Assembly (NCBI GenBank): GCA_903824515.1
Contig: CAIJXA010000017.1
Span: 1 to 12,862, forward strand
Reading direction: 5' to 3'
DNA: 12,862 bases
Source of the DNA: an uncultured bacterium
GTDB lineage: Bacteria; Patescibacteriota; Minisyncoccia; Moranbacterales; GWC2-37-73
The translations under genes and the position numbers were made by a program. Under the pieces are notes generated by a model. That model was not told where the DNA came from, ran no database searches, and saw only the letters and a program-made list of their open reading frames with translations. Each line of letters starts with the position of its first letter. Positions within the stretch are counted from its first letter, which is position 1. This document shows, piece by piece, positions 1-7,002 of this stretch.

Positions 1-684
1 ATTGGAAAGATTATTGATCAAAGTTTTGCGCTTGGCAGAAAATCCAGATTTCACAATTCGAAAAAACTTTTTTGTTTCTTCTTTGCTGAACGTTTCACGT
101 TCCACGTTACGCGTTACGCGAATGATCGCACTATCCACTTTTGGCATCGGTTCAAAAGACTCTTTGAAAACGGTAAACAGAAATTCTGCTTTCGCGTAAT
201 ATTGAACTGACACAGCCAAAATACTCATCGCTCCCTTTTTTGCTACAATCCTTTCGGCGACTTCCTTTTGGACCATCACCACCATTTCAGTTGGCGGATA
301 TTTTGTTTCAAGTAACAGTCGAACAATCGGCGAAGTAATATAATAAGGCAAATTTGCCACGACTTTATAACCAGTTTTATCTAAACCATGCTCAATAATT
401 AATTCCGGCAGATTAATTTTCAAGATATCACCGGCAATTATTTCAATATTTTCATTACCTACGAATTTAGTATGCAATAACTCAATAAGCCTTTCATCCA
501 ATTCAATCGCAATCACTTGCTTGCATACCGCCGCTAACTTTTCCGTCAGCGCCCCATGCCCTGGCCCAATTTCAAGCACCACGTCGTCTTTCGAAAGATT
601 GGCAGATTCAATAATATGATTTAAGACAAACTCGTCTTTCAAAAAATTCTGCCCCAAGGACTTTTTAGCTTTGATATTTTCCAT
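1..684 (-). CDS. rsmA: 16S rRNA dimethyladenosine transferase RsmA/KsgA (3' end cut by window edge)
   Basis: Ribosome-maturation enzyme that dimethylates two adjacent adenines near the 3' end of 16S rRNA, using S-adenosylmethionine. Visible: the family N-terminus KKSLGQNFL (residues 7-15), the SAM-binding loop VLEIGPGHGALTEKL (about 36-50), the acidic end of strand 2 (AIELDE), the catalytic NLPY motif (about 114-117), and near the C-terminal end the conserved SGFSAKRKTLINNL. The frame is open to base 1, giving 228 codons against a usual length of about 260-280, so only the C-terminal tail is missing. ATG at 684 is chosen because the family's N-terminus follows at once; no Shine-Dalgarno motif precedes it. 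It lies 40 bases downstream of the DUF348-G5 gene, the same neighbour order as yabE/rpfB-ksgA in Gram-positive bacteria. A five-unit heptamer repeat is embedded in the coding sequence (86-120). The identification is secure. Confidence 0.96.
   Translation of the reverse strand, partial: MENIKAKKSLGQNFLKDEFVLNHIIESANLSKDDVVLEIGPGHGALTEKLAAVCKQVIAIELDERLIELLHTKFVGNENIEIIAGDILKINLPELIIEHGLDKTGYKVVANLPYYITSPIVRLLLETKYPPTEMVVMVQKEVAERIVAKKGAMSILAVSVQYYAKAEFLFTVFKESFEPMPKVDSAIIRVTRNVERETFSKEETKKFFRIVKSGFSAKRKTLINNLSN
86..120 (-). repeat. Five-unit heptamer array inside rsmA
   Basis: On the plus strand the units are ctgaacg, tttcacg, ttccacg, ttacgcg and ttacgcg: five consecutive 7-base units sharing the pattern t-t-x-x-x-c-g. 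On the coding strand they encode the segment RVTRNVERETF in the variable region between the KVDSA motif and the C-terminal SGFSAKRKT motif of RsmA. The reading frame is intact on both sides. The repeat is read directly; a mobile or recombinational origin is inference. Confidence 0.6.
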
Positions 685-688
685 ATGA

Positions 689-726
689 ATACTTTATGAA
701 CTTTATAACTTTACAAACTTTTAACT
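689..726. repeat. Short tandem repeat of about 9 bases in the yabE-like/rsmA spacer
   Basis: The 40-base spacer between the cell-wall protein gene and rsmA consists largely of repeated actttatga / actttataa / ctttacaaa / cttttaact units (691-726), i.e. AAAGTT every 8-9 bases on the minus strand. It leaves no room for a normal ribosome binding site before rsmA. No function can be assigned. Confidence 0.45.
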
Positions 727-1696
727 AATTCAAAACCACTTCCATTTTCACATTGGCCGTACCTTGACCAAGCGAGGCAATCTTCTCGAAAGCCGCTTTG
801 TCCAAATCAACAATACGACCATTGCCAAAAGGCCCGCGATCATTGATTTTAACCACAATTGATTTGCCATTGTCGCTGTTGGTGACTCTAACATAACTTC
901 CCATTGGAAGCCAGGGATTGGCCGCGCACATTGTTCCAGTGTAAGCATACCAACTTGAAACGCCACTATATGATTTGCCAGTTTTAACATAGGTTCCTTG
1001 GATTACGATTTCATCCACAGGGTCTTGGGTCACATTCTTTTCCAAAACTTTGCGTGAAATTTCCTTACCGTCATAAAGCACCACTCTATATTTAACCTGC
1101 CGATTGCCAACCACACCTTTTTGTGTGATTTTTTTGATTCTCCAGCCCAATTTGTCATCTTTATTTGTTGTCGTCTTGAAAGCAATTGGTTCGTTTTTAA
1201 TTTCTTCCTTGATACTCACGTGAGTAACCACAATTGTCATCCCATCCTTGATTAGGGTGCTTCTTTCAGGTTTTGTCTGATCTTCATTAGCCAATTCAAT
1301 GTCTTTGTTTTCCCAAATTGCTTGCTCGATTGTGCTTTGCAAAGAATACACTTCTCGGCTTTTGCCACCCTCTTTAATGATAATTTTTTTGGCTCGCTGA
1401 ATAATAATTTTTGTTCCGCTGAAAATCTTTTCTTCTGATTTAGGATAGACTGCGTCAAATGGAGAAAGTGCTATTTTCTGCTCAATCAAAAAATCACCGA
1501 CAGTGCTCGCATTTGAAACTGCTTCAAACATAAGTCCTCCGTCTGAAAAAAATATTTTTTTCTGTGCAGAGTCAGCAAATAATTGCTCTCCTTTGGCACT
1601 TTTCAAAAAACCATGCTGAAAAAAAAGAGCTCCAGTTAAAAGCAGCAGCATTGAAAAAAATATTTGTTTTTTTGTGAATCTTTTTTTTGAAAACAT
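725..1696 (-). CDS. Secreted DUF348-G5-RlpA-like cell-wall protein (YabE/RpfB-type)
   Basis: Predicted exported cell-wall protein of 323 residues, ending in TAG. A lysine-rich start and a hydrophobic segment (about 11-30) form a signal peptide or membrane anchor. Two DUF348-like repeats follow (about 46-155), then a G5-like domain (about 158-235, with the typical ITQKGVVGNRQVKYRVVLYDGKEISRKV pattern, here spanning 190-217). The C-terminal double-psi beta-barrel (about 243-323) is of the RlpA type: SSWYA (247-251), LPMGSYVRVTN (263-273), INDRGPF (284-290) and GRIVDLDKAAF (293-303). The loop between SWYA and LPMG is shorter than in typical RlpA, lacking the ASGE stretch. RlpA-family barrels bind or cleave denuded peptidoglycan glycans, so a wall-remodelling role is likely, though enzyme activity is unproven. 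Its place just upstream of rsmA matches yabE of Bacillus and rpfB of Actinobacteria. It could also supply the wall-opening function for the pilus locus nearby; that is speculation. Confidence 0.85.
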   Translation of the reverse strand: MFSKKRFTKKQIFFSMLLLLTGALFFQHGFLKSAKGEQLFADSAQKKIFFSDGGLMFEAVSNASTVGDFLIEQKIALSPFDAVYPKSEEKIFSGTKIIIQRAKKIIIKEGGKSREVYSLQSTIEQAIWENKDIELANEDQTKPERSTLIKDGMTIVVTHVSIKEEIKNEPIAFKTTTNKDDKLGWRIKKITQKGVVGNRQVKYRVVLYDGKEISRKVLEKNVTQDPVDEIVIQGTYVKTGKSYSGVSSWYAYTGTMCAANPWLPMGSYVRVTNSDNGKSIVVKINDRGPFGNGRIVDLDKAAFEKIASLGQGTANVKMEVVLN

Positions 1697-1750
1697 ATTT
1701 TATGAAACAAAATTGGCCGAAAAATACAATTGTTAATTTGAACGAGCAAA

Positions 1751-1850
1751 CTTTTTCATTTTTCGCTTGAAAGTGGTTTACTTTGGTGTTAAAAAATCTG
1801 ATAGTTAAGAGACGCTTTTACTGGGATAAAAAAAGGTATGCGAGTGAAAT
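1751..1850 (+). repeat. Structured intergenic element, copy 1 (possible ncRNA)
   Basis: Most of the spacer between comM and the DUF348-G5 gene is homologous to 6091-6195. It folds on the plus strand into an outer stem 1761-1769/1841-1849 (nine pairs, two of them G-U), a middle stem 1770-1775/1813-1818 (AAAGTG with CGCTTT), an inner stem 1776-1779/1794-1797, and a tip hairpin 1782-1786/1789-1793. A conserved unpaired stretch, ACTGGGATAAAAA, follows the middle stem. It is antisense to both neighbouring genes and ends about 65 bases before the downstream gene's start. I do not recognise the family. Confidence 0.65.
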
Positions 1851-1890
1851 ATGTAAACTAAAATTCAGCTATTTATTCAAAAAAGTAAAA

Positions 1891-3417
1891 CTATTCCGCC
1901 TTAAACCGATATTGAATAGCTTCGGCAATATGCATCTGACCGATTTTTTCCTGACCTGCAAGATCAGCAATCGTTCTGGCAATTTTGATAATCCGATGAT
2001 AACCGCGCGCACTAAGCTTCATCGCCGTAACAGCGCTTCGTAACAGACTTTTTGACTGCTCATCCAATTGACAAAATGTTTTGATTTGATCTGAAGACAT
2101 TTCACTATTGGTGATGATGCCAAGTTTTTCAAATCTCTTAGCTTGGATTTTTCGAGCGATTTCGACTCTATTGCGGATATCCAAACTTTTTTCGCCTTTA
2201 TTTTTTTCATCAAGTTTGTCAAAACTTAGTCTCGGCACCTCAATGTGCAAATCAATCCTATCTAAAATCGGTCCTGAAATTTTCTGCCGATACCTGACAA
2301 TCTGCGATGGAGAGCAAATGCACATTTTTTCTGGATCAGTTGCGTTTCCACAATAACAAGGATTCATCGCTGCAATCAAAACAAACTTAGCCGGAAACAA
2401 TAGTGAACCCTTTGCCCGTGAGATTGTTATAATACCATCCTCCAAAGGCTGGCGCAAATTTTCCAAAACGCTCTTGGGGAATTCTGCAAATTCATCCAAA
2501 AAAAGCACTCCTCGATGAGCCAAACTAATTTCGCCCGGCCGTGGATAGGTTCCGCCACCAACCAGCGAAACACTACTCGCACTGTGATGTGGTGATCGAT
2601 ATGGCCTTTCAACAACAAGCCCCTGACTCCTTTTGAGTTTTCCAGCCACTGAAAATATCTTCGTTATTTCCAGTGATTCAGCAAATGTCAGCCGCGGCAA
2701 AATTGTCGGCATCGTTTTAGCCAGCAATGTTTTGCCGGATCCCGGAGGACCGTTAAGAATCACATTGTGTCCTCCAGCTGCGGCAATCTCAAGCGCGCGC
2801 TTAGCATGCTCTTGACCACTAATATGTGACATGTCAGCCTCTTGCTCAATGCAGCGAAAAAGTTCATCACAGTTCATGGTTGGAAAATATTCAATCAATT
2901 TACTGCCCACAAAATGATCTGCCAAATTATACAGATTATTGACTGGCACAATTGAAATTCCGCTGACGACACTAGCCTCGCTGGCATTTTCTGATGGCAC
3001 ATAAAGCTCTTTGAAACCTCTCTCTTTAGCAAGTAGCGCAATTGACAGGATGCCTTGCACTGGACGAACTCGACCATCCAGGGAAAGTTCGCCGACAACC
3101 ATTTTGCCCTTATAATCAAACTGTAATTGCTTTGTTGCAACCAAAAGCCCGACCGCTATTGGCAAATCATACATCGAACTAGCTTTCGGCAAATCAGCCG
3201 GGGCAAGATTAACCGTGATTCTTCCGCATTGATGAGGTGGCTTGAAACCACTATTCTTGATAGCACTACTGACTCGGTCGCGAGATTCTTTCACGGCTGT
3301 GTCAGGAAGTCCCACAATGGAAAAATTATGTAGCCCTGACCCCAAAACATCAACTTCTACCTCAACCACCTCTCCCTCAAGCCCAATTGTCGCTGCTGAA
3401 AAAATTTTTGAAGACAT
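1891..3417 (-). CDS. comM: ComM/YifB family Mg-chelatase-like AAA+ ATPase
   Basis: Hexameric AAA+ helicase family; ComM promotes branch migration when transformed DNA is integrated by recombination. From ATG at 3417 the product has 508 residues, the usual family length, ending in TAG. The N-terminal ChlI-like domain shows FSIVGLPDTAVKESRDRV and INLAPADLPK-type motifs (here VNLAPADLPKASSMYDLPIA). Walker A is GPPGSGKT (223-230) and Walker B is VLFLDEF (about 304-310). A four-cysteine knuckle (354, 356, 366, 368) precedes the family motif SGPILDRIDLHIEVP, and the C-terminal region contains SARGYHRIIKIARTIADL. The frame also runs six codons further upstream to a TTG at 3435, but the family N-terminus begins at the ATG, with MSSKIFSAATIGLEG. 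It sits downstream of the pilus-like locus on the same strand, separated by a 137-base repeat-rich spacer. Confidence 0.94.
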   Translation of the reverse strand: MSSKIFSAATIGLEGEVVEVEVDVLGSGLHNFSIVGLPDTAVKESRDRVSSAIKNSGFKPPHQCGRITVNLAPADLPKASSMYDLPIAVGLLVATKQLQFDYKGKMVVGELSLDGRVRPVQGILSIALLAKERGFKELYVPSENASEASVVSGISIVPVNNLYNLADHFVGSKLIEYFPTMNCDELFRCIEQEADMSHISGQEHAKRALEIAAAGGHNVILNGPPGSGKTLLAKTMPTILPRLTFAESLEITKIFSVAGKLKRSQGLVVERPYRSPHHSASSVSLVGGGTYPRPGEISLAHRGVLFLDEFAEFPKSVLENLRQPLEDGIITISRAKGSLLFPAKFVLIAAMNPCYCGNATDPEKMCICSPSQIVRYRQKISGPILDRIDLHIEVPRLSFDKLDEKNKGEKSLDIRNRVEIARKIQAKRFEKLGIITNSEMSSDQIKTFCQLDEQSKSLLRSAVTAMKLSARGYHRIIKIARTIADLAGQEKIGQMHIAEAIQYRFKAE

Positions 3418-3426
3418 ATATTTAAC

Positions 3427-3545
3427 AATTTCCAATAATCAATTTCCAAATTCCAAACAAAGCACAAGCTCCAATAATTCAAATACTCATTTTTAAGATT
3501 TGGTCATTGAAATTTGTTTGGTTTTTGTTTCTTGCATTTTGGTTT
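3427..3545. repeat. Degenerate inverted pair of TTTGG/CCAAA-rich repeats
   Basis: The spacer between comM and the membrane-protein gene is built of two low-complexity arms in opposite orientation: a CCAA/AATTCC-rich arm (3427-3485) and a TTTGG/TTTTG-rich arm (3499-3545). The best pairing seen is CCAAACAAA (3453-3461) with TTTGTTTGG (3513-3521), a 9-base perfect complement. Similar TTGGAATTTGG-like filler is common in intergenic DNA of candidate-phyla genomes. No clean terminator (GC stem plus T run) is visible. Confidence 0.45.
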
Positions 3546-3554
3546 TTAATGTAT

Positions 3555-4139
3555 CTATCCTTGCGCTGCATCCTTTCTTTCAACCAAAGTCATGTAGTAA
3601 ACAGCTAGCACCGAGATGGTCTCTATCGGTAAAAAATCAAGACCAGGTATGCTATCAGCTATCCCGCCACCCAAAATGGCTAAACCTTTTTGAATGAATT
3701 TGCTTGCACCTTTTTTCTTTCCACTAGACCCAGCCAAAAGTAGCATCATAAAAATAAAAATTGAACAAAGGGCTGAAAAAAGCATTGGCAAAATGACGGT
3801 CTCAGAGTCCACAATATCCAGCAAATCTTTCGTAAGCGCTCCCCCAAGAGCAGCAACAAAGGGCAGATCTCCAATAACATCTACGTACTTCCAAAGCGAA
3901 GCTGCAGATGCTATATTCTTTACTGTATTAACTGCATTTTTTTTGTTTAGGTTGTTTAACTTTGGAACTGAGCTTTTACGCGCCTCATCTAGTCTCTCAG
4001 CATGATCCGTTTGATTGCCGTCCTGCGAATGATTCTCTGGTTTTTGTGGCACATGAAAATTAGCAGGACTCGTTTTCTGCTTCCTAGCCGCCGCAAGATT
4101 ATCCTTTTTTTCGTAAGCTGCTAATTTAACATCAGACAT
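3555..4139 (-). CDS. Unrecognised membrane protein in the pilus-like locus
   Basis: Not recognised. The 194-residue product (TAG stop) has a charged, Gln/Asn/Lys-rich and probably disordered N-terminal region (about 1-65). A moderately hydrophobic helix follows (about 70-102), then a clear membrane segment (about 115-137, VILPMLFSALCSIFIFMMLL), a lysine-rich loop (GKKKGASKFIQKG, about 140-152), and a second hydrophobic segment near the C-terminus (about 167-186). The basic loop between the segments suggests it faces the cytoplasm. The ATG at 4139 is preferred over an in-frame TTG at 4154. It begins 69 bases after the VirB4 stop on the same strand, so a membrane scaffold or regulatory role for the same machine is a reasonable guess, based on context only. 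Confidence 0.72.
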   Translation of the reverse strand: MSDVKLAAYEKKDNLAAARKQKTSPANFHVPQKPENHSQDGNQTDHAERLDEARKSSVPKLNNLNKKNAVNTVKNIASAASLWKYVDVIGDLPFVAALGGALTKDLLDIVDSETVILPMLFSALCSIFIFMMLLLAGSSGKKKGASKFIQKGLAILGGGIADSIPGLDFLPIETISVLAVYYMTLVERKDAAQG

Positions 4140-4208
4140 AATCCATAATCGCAATTTAAAATCAAGTCTTTTTCAACCGATTTCAAATTTCAAGTTATTG
4201 GCAATTTA

Positions 4209-6026
4209 CTACACCGTTTCATCAAAATCTTTTTTGGCTTGTTCAATTTCAACAAGTTGCCGTGGATCAGAGGTGATGATTTGATCTTCAGTATAAGAAG
4301 CAACGACCTTAATGGCCACATGTTTTGCTCCAGCGAATAAGATTCCCTCTCCCACATTGCTCTCTAGTAGCAAGAACTTTTCTTGCTCAGTCAAGTAAAA
4401 TGTTTCGGAAATCGTGTCAATTGCTGCTGGCGATTGCCTCAACAACAACTGTAAAGATGAGTTTGTTACAATTGGCTTTCCATAGCGAGATGACATAAAG
4501 TCAGCAATATCCTGAGTGATTGTGGTTAGTCCCGTGTAATATTTTCGACATCTTTTTGCTATTCCAAAAAGAAAAGAAGCCGCATCTTCATTTTGCATCA
4601 TAACCCAGGCCTCATCCACCACAATGATTCTTTTTTTCAAAGTGCTGCGCATTTCATTCCAAATAAACTGCAAAATGGTGTACATTGCAATCGGTCGAAG
4701 CTGATCTTCCAAATCGCGAATATTGAAAACCACCAACTGATTGTTGATTTGGACATTTGTCGGATGATTAAGCACTCCTGCAAAAATTCCTTCCGTATAT
4801 TTTTCTAAACGTTTAGCCAGTGAATCCCCGCCTTCCGAATTTCTAATAACTTCATACAAATCTGACATAGTCGGAAAAGAACCTGAATTAAAAGCCTTGA
4901 AATTACTTTGGGAAGTAATATCACGCATGGCATAGGTTTCCCTGATGGCCAAATCCAAAATTGAATCTTCTTCTGGCGTGACTGCTCCGAGCATCAAATG
5001 TAGCAAACCAATCAAGCTGGCAATATTGCTTCGCAGCACATCTTCGGTGTCCTCATCTTCACCTGTCTGAGGAAGATCAAAAGGATTCAAGTGGTATGGC
5101 GAATTTAAAGATAATTTAATAAAGGTTCCGCCAACCGTTTCGCACAAATATTTATACTCATTTTCAGGATCAATAACGATAACATTGATTCCAACCATCA
5201 AGGATCTGAATAGCTCCAATTTCACTGTGTAACTTTTTCCGCCCCCAGACTTAGAGAAAACAACCATGTTGGCATTTTCCATCTTGAAACGATCAAACAA
5301 AATCAAACTATTATTGTGACGATTAATGCCATATAAAATTCCTTCATTAGAGGACAAATCTGCCGAAACAAAGGGGAACGTTGTCGAAAGTGGCGAAGTG
5401 TTAAGATTATTCGCAACATCAAGTTCATCATTAGCCAGCGGCAAAGTTGAAGAAAAACCTTGTTCAACCTTAAGAACAGCCGGTTTTATATAAACTAACT
5501 GGGCTTCCAAAATTGATTCGATTTCCATGCAAGATTTCTCGACTTCTTCCAATGTTTTGCCGTAAACAGTCATATAAATTCCAAAACGAAAAAACTTTTC
5601 CGTGCCTTGCTGCAAACGATCACGCAAATCTTCAATGTCCTGCAACGCCGTTTCCAAAATAGGATCACGAATTTTTCCACCTTCTTCTTCAATATGAATC
5701 TGGGACTGAACTTGCGTTGAACTTTTTCTGAGATTTTTCAAAATCTCAGCAGTGTCAATTGGATGAACAAACATCGAAACATCCATGGCAAAATCAATGT
5801 TGATGATTGGGGAAAACCAATTGGTGTGCAAATAACGAGGATAAGCAACAATAAAAGAAGTGCGAGCAAAAGTTTCGCCGACCTGCAGATAATTGGCTCC
5901 TATTTTCATAGCTGCCGGTGCAATCAAATCTTTTATTGTTGCAACGCCTTGCTTATACAAATCTTCGCTTTGTAAAAGAGCATCTCGCCCAATATTTGAA
6001 TTTTTGTTGTTATCTAGTCCAAACAT
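4209..6026 (-). CDS. virB4: VirB4-family type IV secretion/pilus assembly ATPase
   Basis: Cytoplasmic AAA+ ATPase that powers pilus assembly and substrate transfer in type IV secretion systems. The 605-residue product (TAG stop) has a VirB4 N-terminal/central region (about 45-230) followed by the ATPase domain. Walker A reads SKSGGGKS (258-265), with Ser in place of the first Gly of the usual GxxGxGKS. DPENEYKYL lies at about 286-294. Walker B is RIIVVDEAW (466-474, D471 and E472). TTITQDIADF (501-510) and the C-terminal arginine region (about 522-531) are typical of VirB4/TraC. The start is ATG at 6026; a TTGCTT-16-TATAAA pair ends only a few bases upstream, so the message may be leaderless. 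A separate gene upstream (6205-6894) encodes an additional TraC-like N-domain. No VirD4-type coupling ATPase or relaxase is seen in the window. Confidence 0.93.
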   Translation of the reverse strand: MFGLDNNKNSNIGRDALLQSEDLYKQGVATIKDLIAPAAMKIGANYLQVGETFARTSFIVAYPRYLHTNWFSPIINIDFAMDVSMFVHPIDTAEILKNLRKSSTQVQSQIHIEEEGGKIRDPILETALQDIEDLRDRLQQGTEKFFRFGIYMTVYGKTLEEVEKSCMEIESILEAQLVYIKPAVLKVEQGFSSTLPLANDELDVANNLNTSPLSTTFPFVSADLSSNEGILYGINRHNNSLILFDRFKMENANMVVFSKSGGGKSYTVKLELFRSLMVGINVIVIDPENEYKYLCETVGGTFIKLSLNSPYHLNPFDLPQTGEDEDTEDVLRSNIASLIGLLHLMLGAVTPEEDSILDLAIRETYAMRDITSQSNFKAFNSGSFPTMSDLYEVIRNSEGGDSLAKRLEKYTEGIFAGVLNHPTNVQINNQLVVFNIRDLEDQLRPIAMYTILQFIWNEMRSTLKKRIIVVDEAWVMMQNEDAASFLFGIAKRCRKYYTGLTTITQDIADFMSSRYGKPIVTNSSLQLLLRQSPAAIDTISETFYLTEQEKFLLLESNVGEGILFAGAKHVAIKVVASYTEDQIITSDPRQLVEIEQAKKDFDETV

Positions 6027-6029
6027 TTT

Positions 6030-6057
6030 TTTATATTTTAATATTAAGCTTAAGCAA
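6030..6057 (-). promoter_or_regulatory. Possible promoter giving a leaderless virB4 mRNA
   Basis: On the minus strand TTGCTT (6057-6052) and TATAAA (6035-6030) are separated by 16 bases. Transcription starting 6-8 bases downstream would fall at or next to the virB4 ATG at 6026. AT-rich sequence makes chance matches common. Confidence 0.3.
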
Positions 6058-6090
6058 CGTCCGATTTAATAAATGCCTGGGCAGGGATAT

Positions 6091-6195
6091 CTTTTCTTTT
6101 TTTCGTTTGAAAGTGGTTTGCCTTGACGTCAAGAAACCAAATAAATTAAAAACACTTTCACTAGGATAAAAAGAAAAAAGTATGTGAGCGAAAAA
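6091..6195 (+). repeat. Structured intergenic element, copy 2 (possible ncRNA)
   Basis: Second copy of the element at 1751-1850, between the TraC-like gene and virB4 and antisense to both. The outer stem is 6099-6109/6185-6195 (eleven pairs including G-U). The middle stem is 6110-6115/6153-6158 (AAAGTG with CACTTT, all Watson-Crick). The inner stem is 6116-6119/6134-6137, and the tip is the 12-base palindrome CTTGACGTCAAG (6122-6133). Spacing between inner and middle stems matches copy 1, and the conserved ACTAGGATAAAAA follows. It ends about 10 bases from the TraC-like stop codon and starts about 65 bases before the virB4 ATG. Confidence 0.65.
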
Positions 6196-6204
6196 CCTCC
6201 AATA

Positions 6205-6894
6205 CTATCTTAACTCAATCTTATCAGTATCCTTAATTATCATATTATTATGCGTTGACGGATTGTAAGAGTTATACAAGAGTTCAATGATCTCTTCGGT
6301 GCTGAGTGGGGCAACATGCACCCCAGTTCCAGATAGTCCTGCGCTAATATGATCCAATCTTTGCCAAAGTTGATTTTTATAGGTATCAAAAAGTTCTCTT
6401 CTTTTAGAAACAGCCATCTTTGAGTTTGTAGCTCCGAATAATTTGTCAAAAATTCCGCTACTAGTACTTTCTACTGGATAAAAAGGCACAACCACATAAA
6501 AAAACTTAGACATGATATTAGAAACATCAGTAAGGTTTTTAATAAAATTTTGATATTCAACTAACTGCAAAATTAATAAATCGTTTTTCAGCTGAGTTTC
6601 CTTCTTTTTTAAATAATCCAAATATGGATTAATGTTAAGCTTGCGGGAACTGATGATTATCTGAATTGGAAAATCCAAAGAATTTAAGAAATTTTGATAT
6701 TGACCCACAATTGAATCTTGCTCTTCAGTTGCCTTCAAATCAAAGTTAATCGAAGAAACCAGCAAAACAGCTCGCAGCGATCCGTTTTTCAAAACGATTA
6801 CTCCGTCGCGAACTTCTTCCACGTCAACATATTTTTGAGTGCTGAGTCCATCACCAGACGAGGTTGTGAGACTTTTTGAATGCAATGATTCCAT
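6205..6894 (-). CDS. TraC-like VirB4 N-domain protein (stand-alone)
   Basis: A 229-residue soluble protein ending in TAG. Its N-terminal half matches the opening region of VirB4/TraC ATPases: VDVEEVRDGVIVLKNGSLRAVLLV (24-47, a beta-hairpin pattern), INFDLKATEEQDSIVGQYQNFLNSL (49-73) and FPIQIIISSRKLNINPYLDYL (75-95). It continues through a Lys/Gln-rich helix, a FFYVVVPFYP strand (about 131-140) and a C-terminal helical part. There is no Walker motif, so it cannot be an ATPase alone. In candidate-phyla genomes such a TraC-like gene commonly precedes virB4; it probably partners with the ATPase or links it to the membrane. It lies upstream of virB4 with structured element copy 2 between them. 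The start is ATG at 6894; an extended -10 promoter lies about 100 bases upstream. Confidence 0.82.
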   Translation of the reverse strand: MESLHSKSLTTSSGDGLSTQKYVDVEEVRDGVIVLKNGSLRAVLLVSSINFDLKATEEQDSIVGQYQNFLNSLDFPIQIIISSRKLNINPYLDYLKKKETQLKNDLLILQLVEYQNFIKNLTDVSNIMSKFFYVVVPFYPVESTSSGIFDKLFGATNSKMAVSKRRELFDTYKNQLWQRLDHISAGLSGTGVHVAPLSTEEIIELLYNSYNPSTHNNMIIKDTDKIELR

Positions 6895-6914
6895 TTGCGC
6901 TGTTAAATAAGACT

Positions 6915-6931
6915 AGCATCCCTTAAATGCT
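6915..6931 (-). promoter_or_regulatory. Small leader hairpin before the TraC-like gene
   Basis: On the transcribed strand AGCAT and ATGCT pair around the 7-base loop TTAAGGG, 20 bases upstream of the ATG. The loop carries the only AAGGG Shine-Dalgarno-like sequence in this leader, and the hairpin is only 5 base pairs, so regulatory meaning is uncertain. Confidence 0.25.
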
Positions 6932-6991
6932 CAAGAGAACTAACCAAATTATGAATAATTTTTTTATTTTTATATCACCTTTCCAAATCCA

Positions 6992-7002
6992 ATTATAGCA
7001 CA
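6992..7002 (-). promoter_or_regulatory. Extended -10 promoter for the TraC-like gene and virB4
   Basis: On the minus strand TGTGCTATAAT is a perfect -10 hexamer (6997-6992) with the extended TGn element. No good -35 is seen at 17-18 bases. It lies in the 205-base spacer 6895-7099, which otherwise holds no gene, and would start a transcript with a leader of about 90 bases. Confidence 0.55.

Noticed and set aside
1771..1797. AAAGTGG motif in the two-copy element as an MraZ operator
   Set aside because: MraZ sites need several AAAGTGG-like units spaced by four bases upstream of mraZ. Only one unit is present in each copy, no mraZ is nearby, and the base-pairing pattern explains the conservation better.
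1783..2043. Plus-strand open frame of 86 codons
   Set aside because: It lies antisense to the 3' end of comM and over the structured element; it has no family features and a start inside a predicted stem.
3420..3435. TTG start at 3435 for comM and similar upstream TTG starts at 4154 and 9322
   Set aside because: In each case a downstream in-frame ATG (3417, 4139, 9307) better fits the family N-terminus or signal peptide, and no ribosome binding site supports the TTG.
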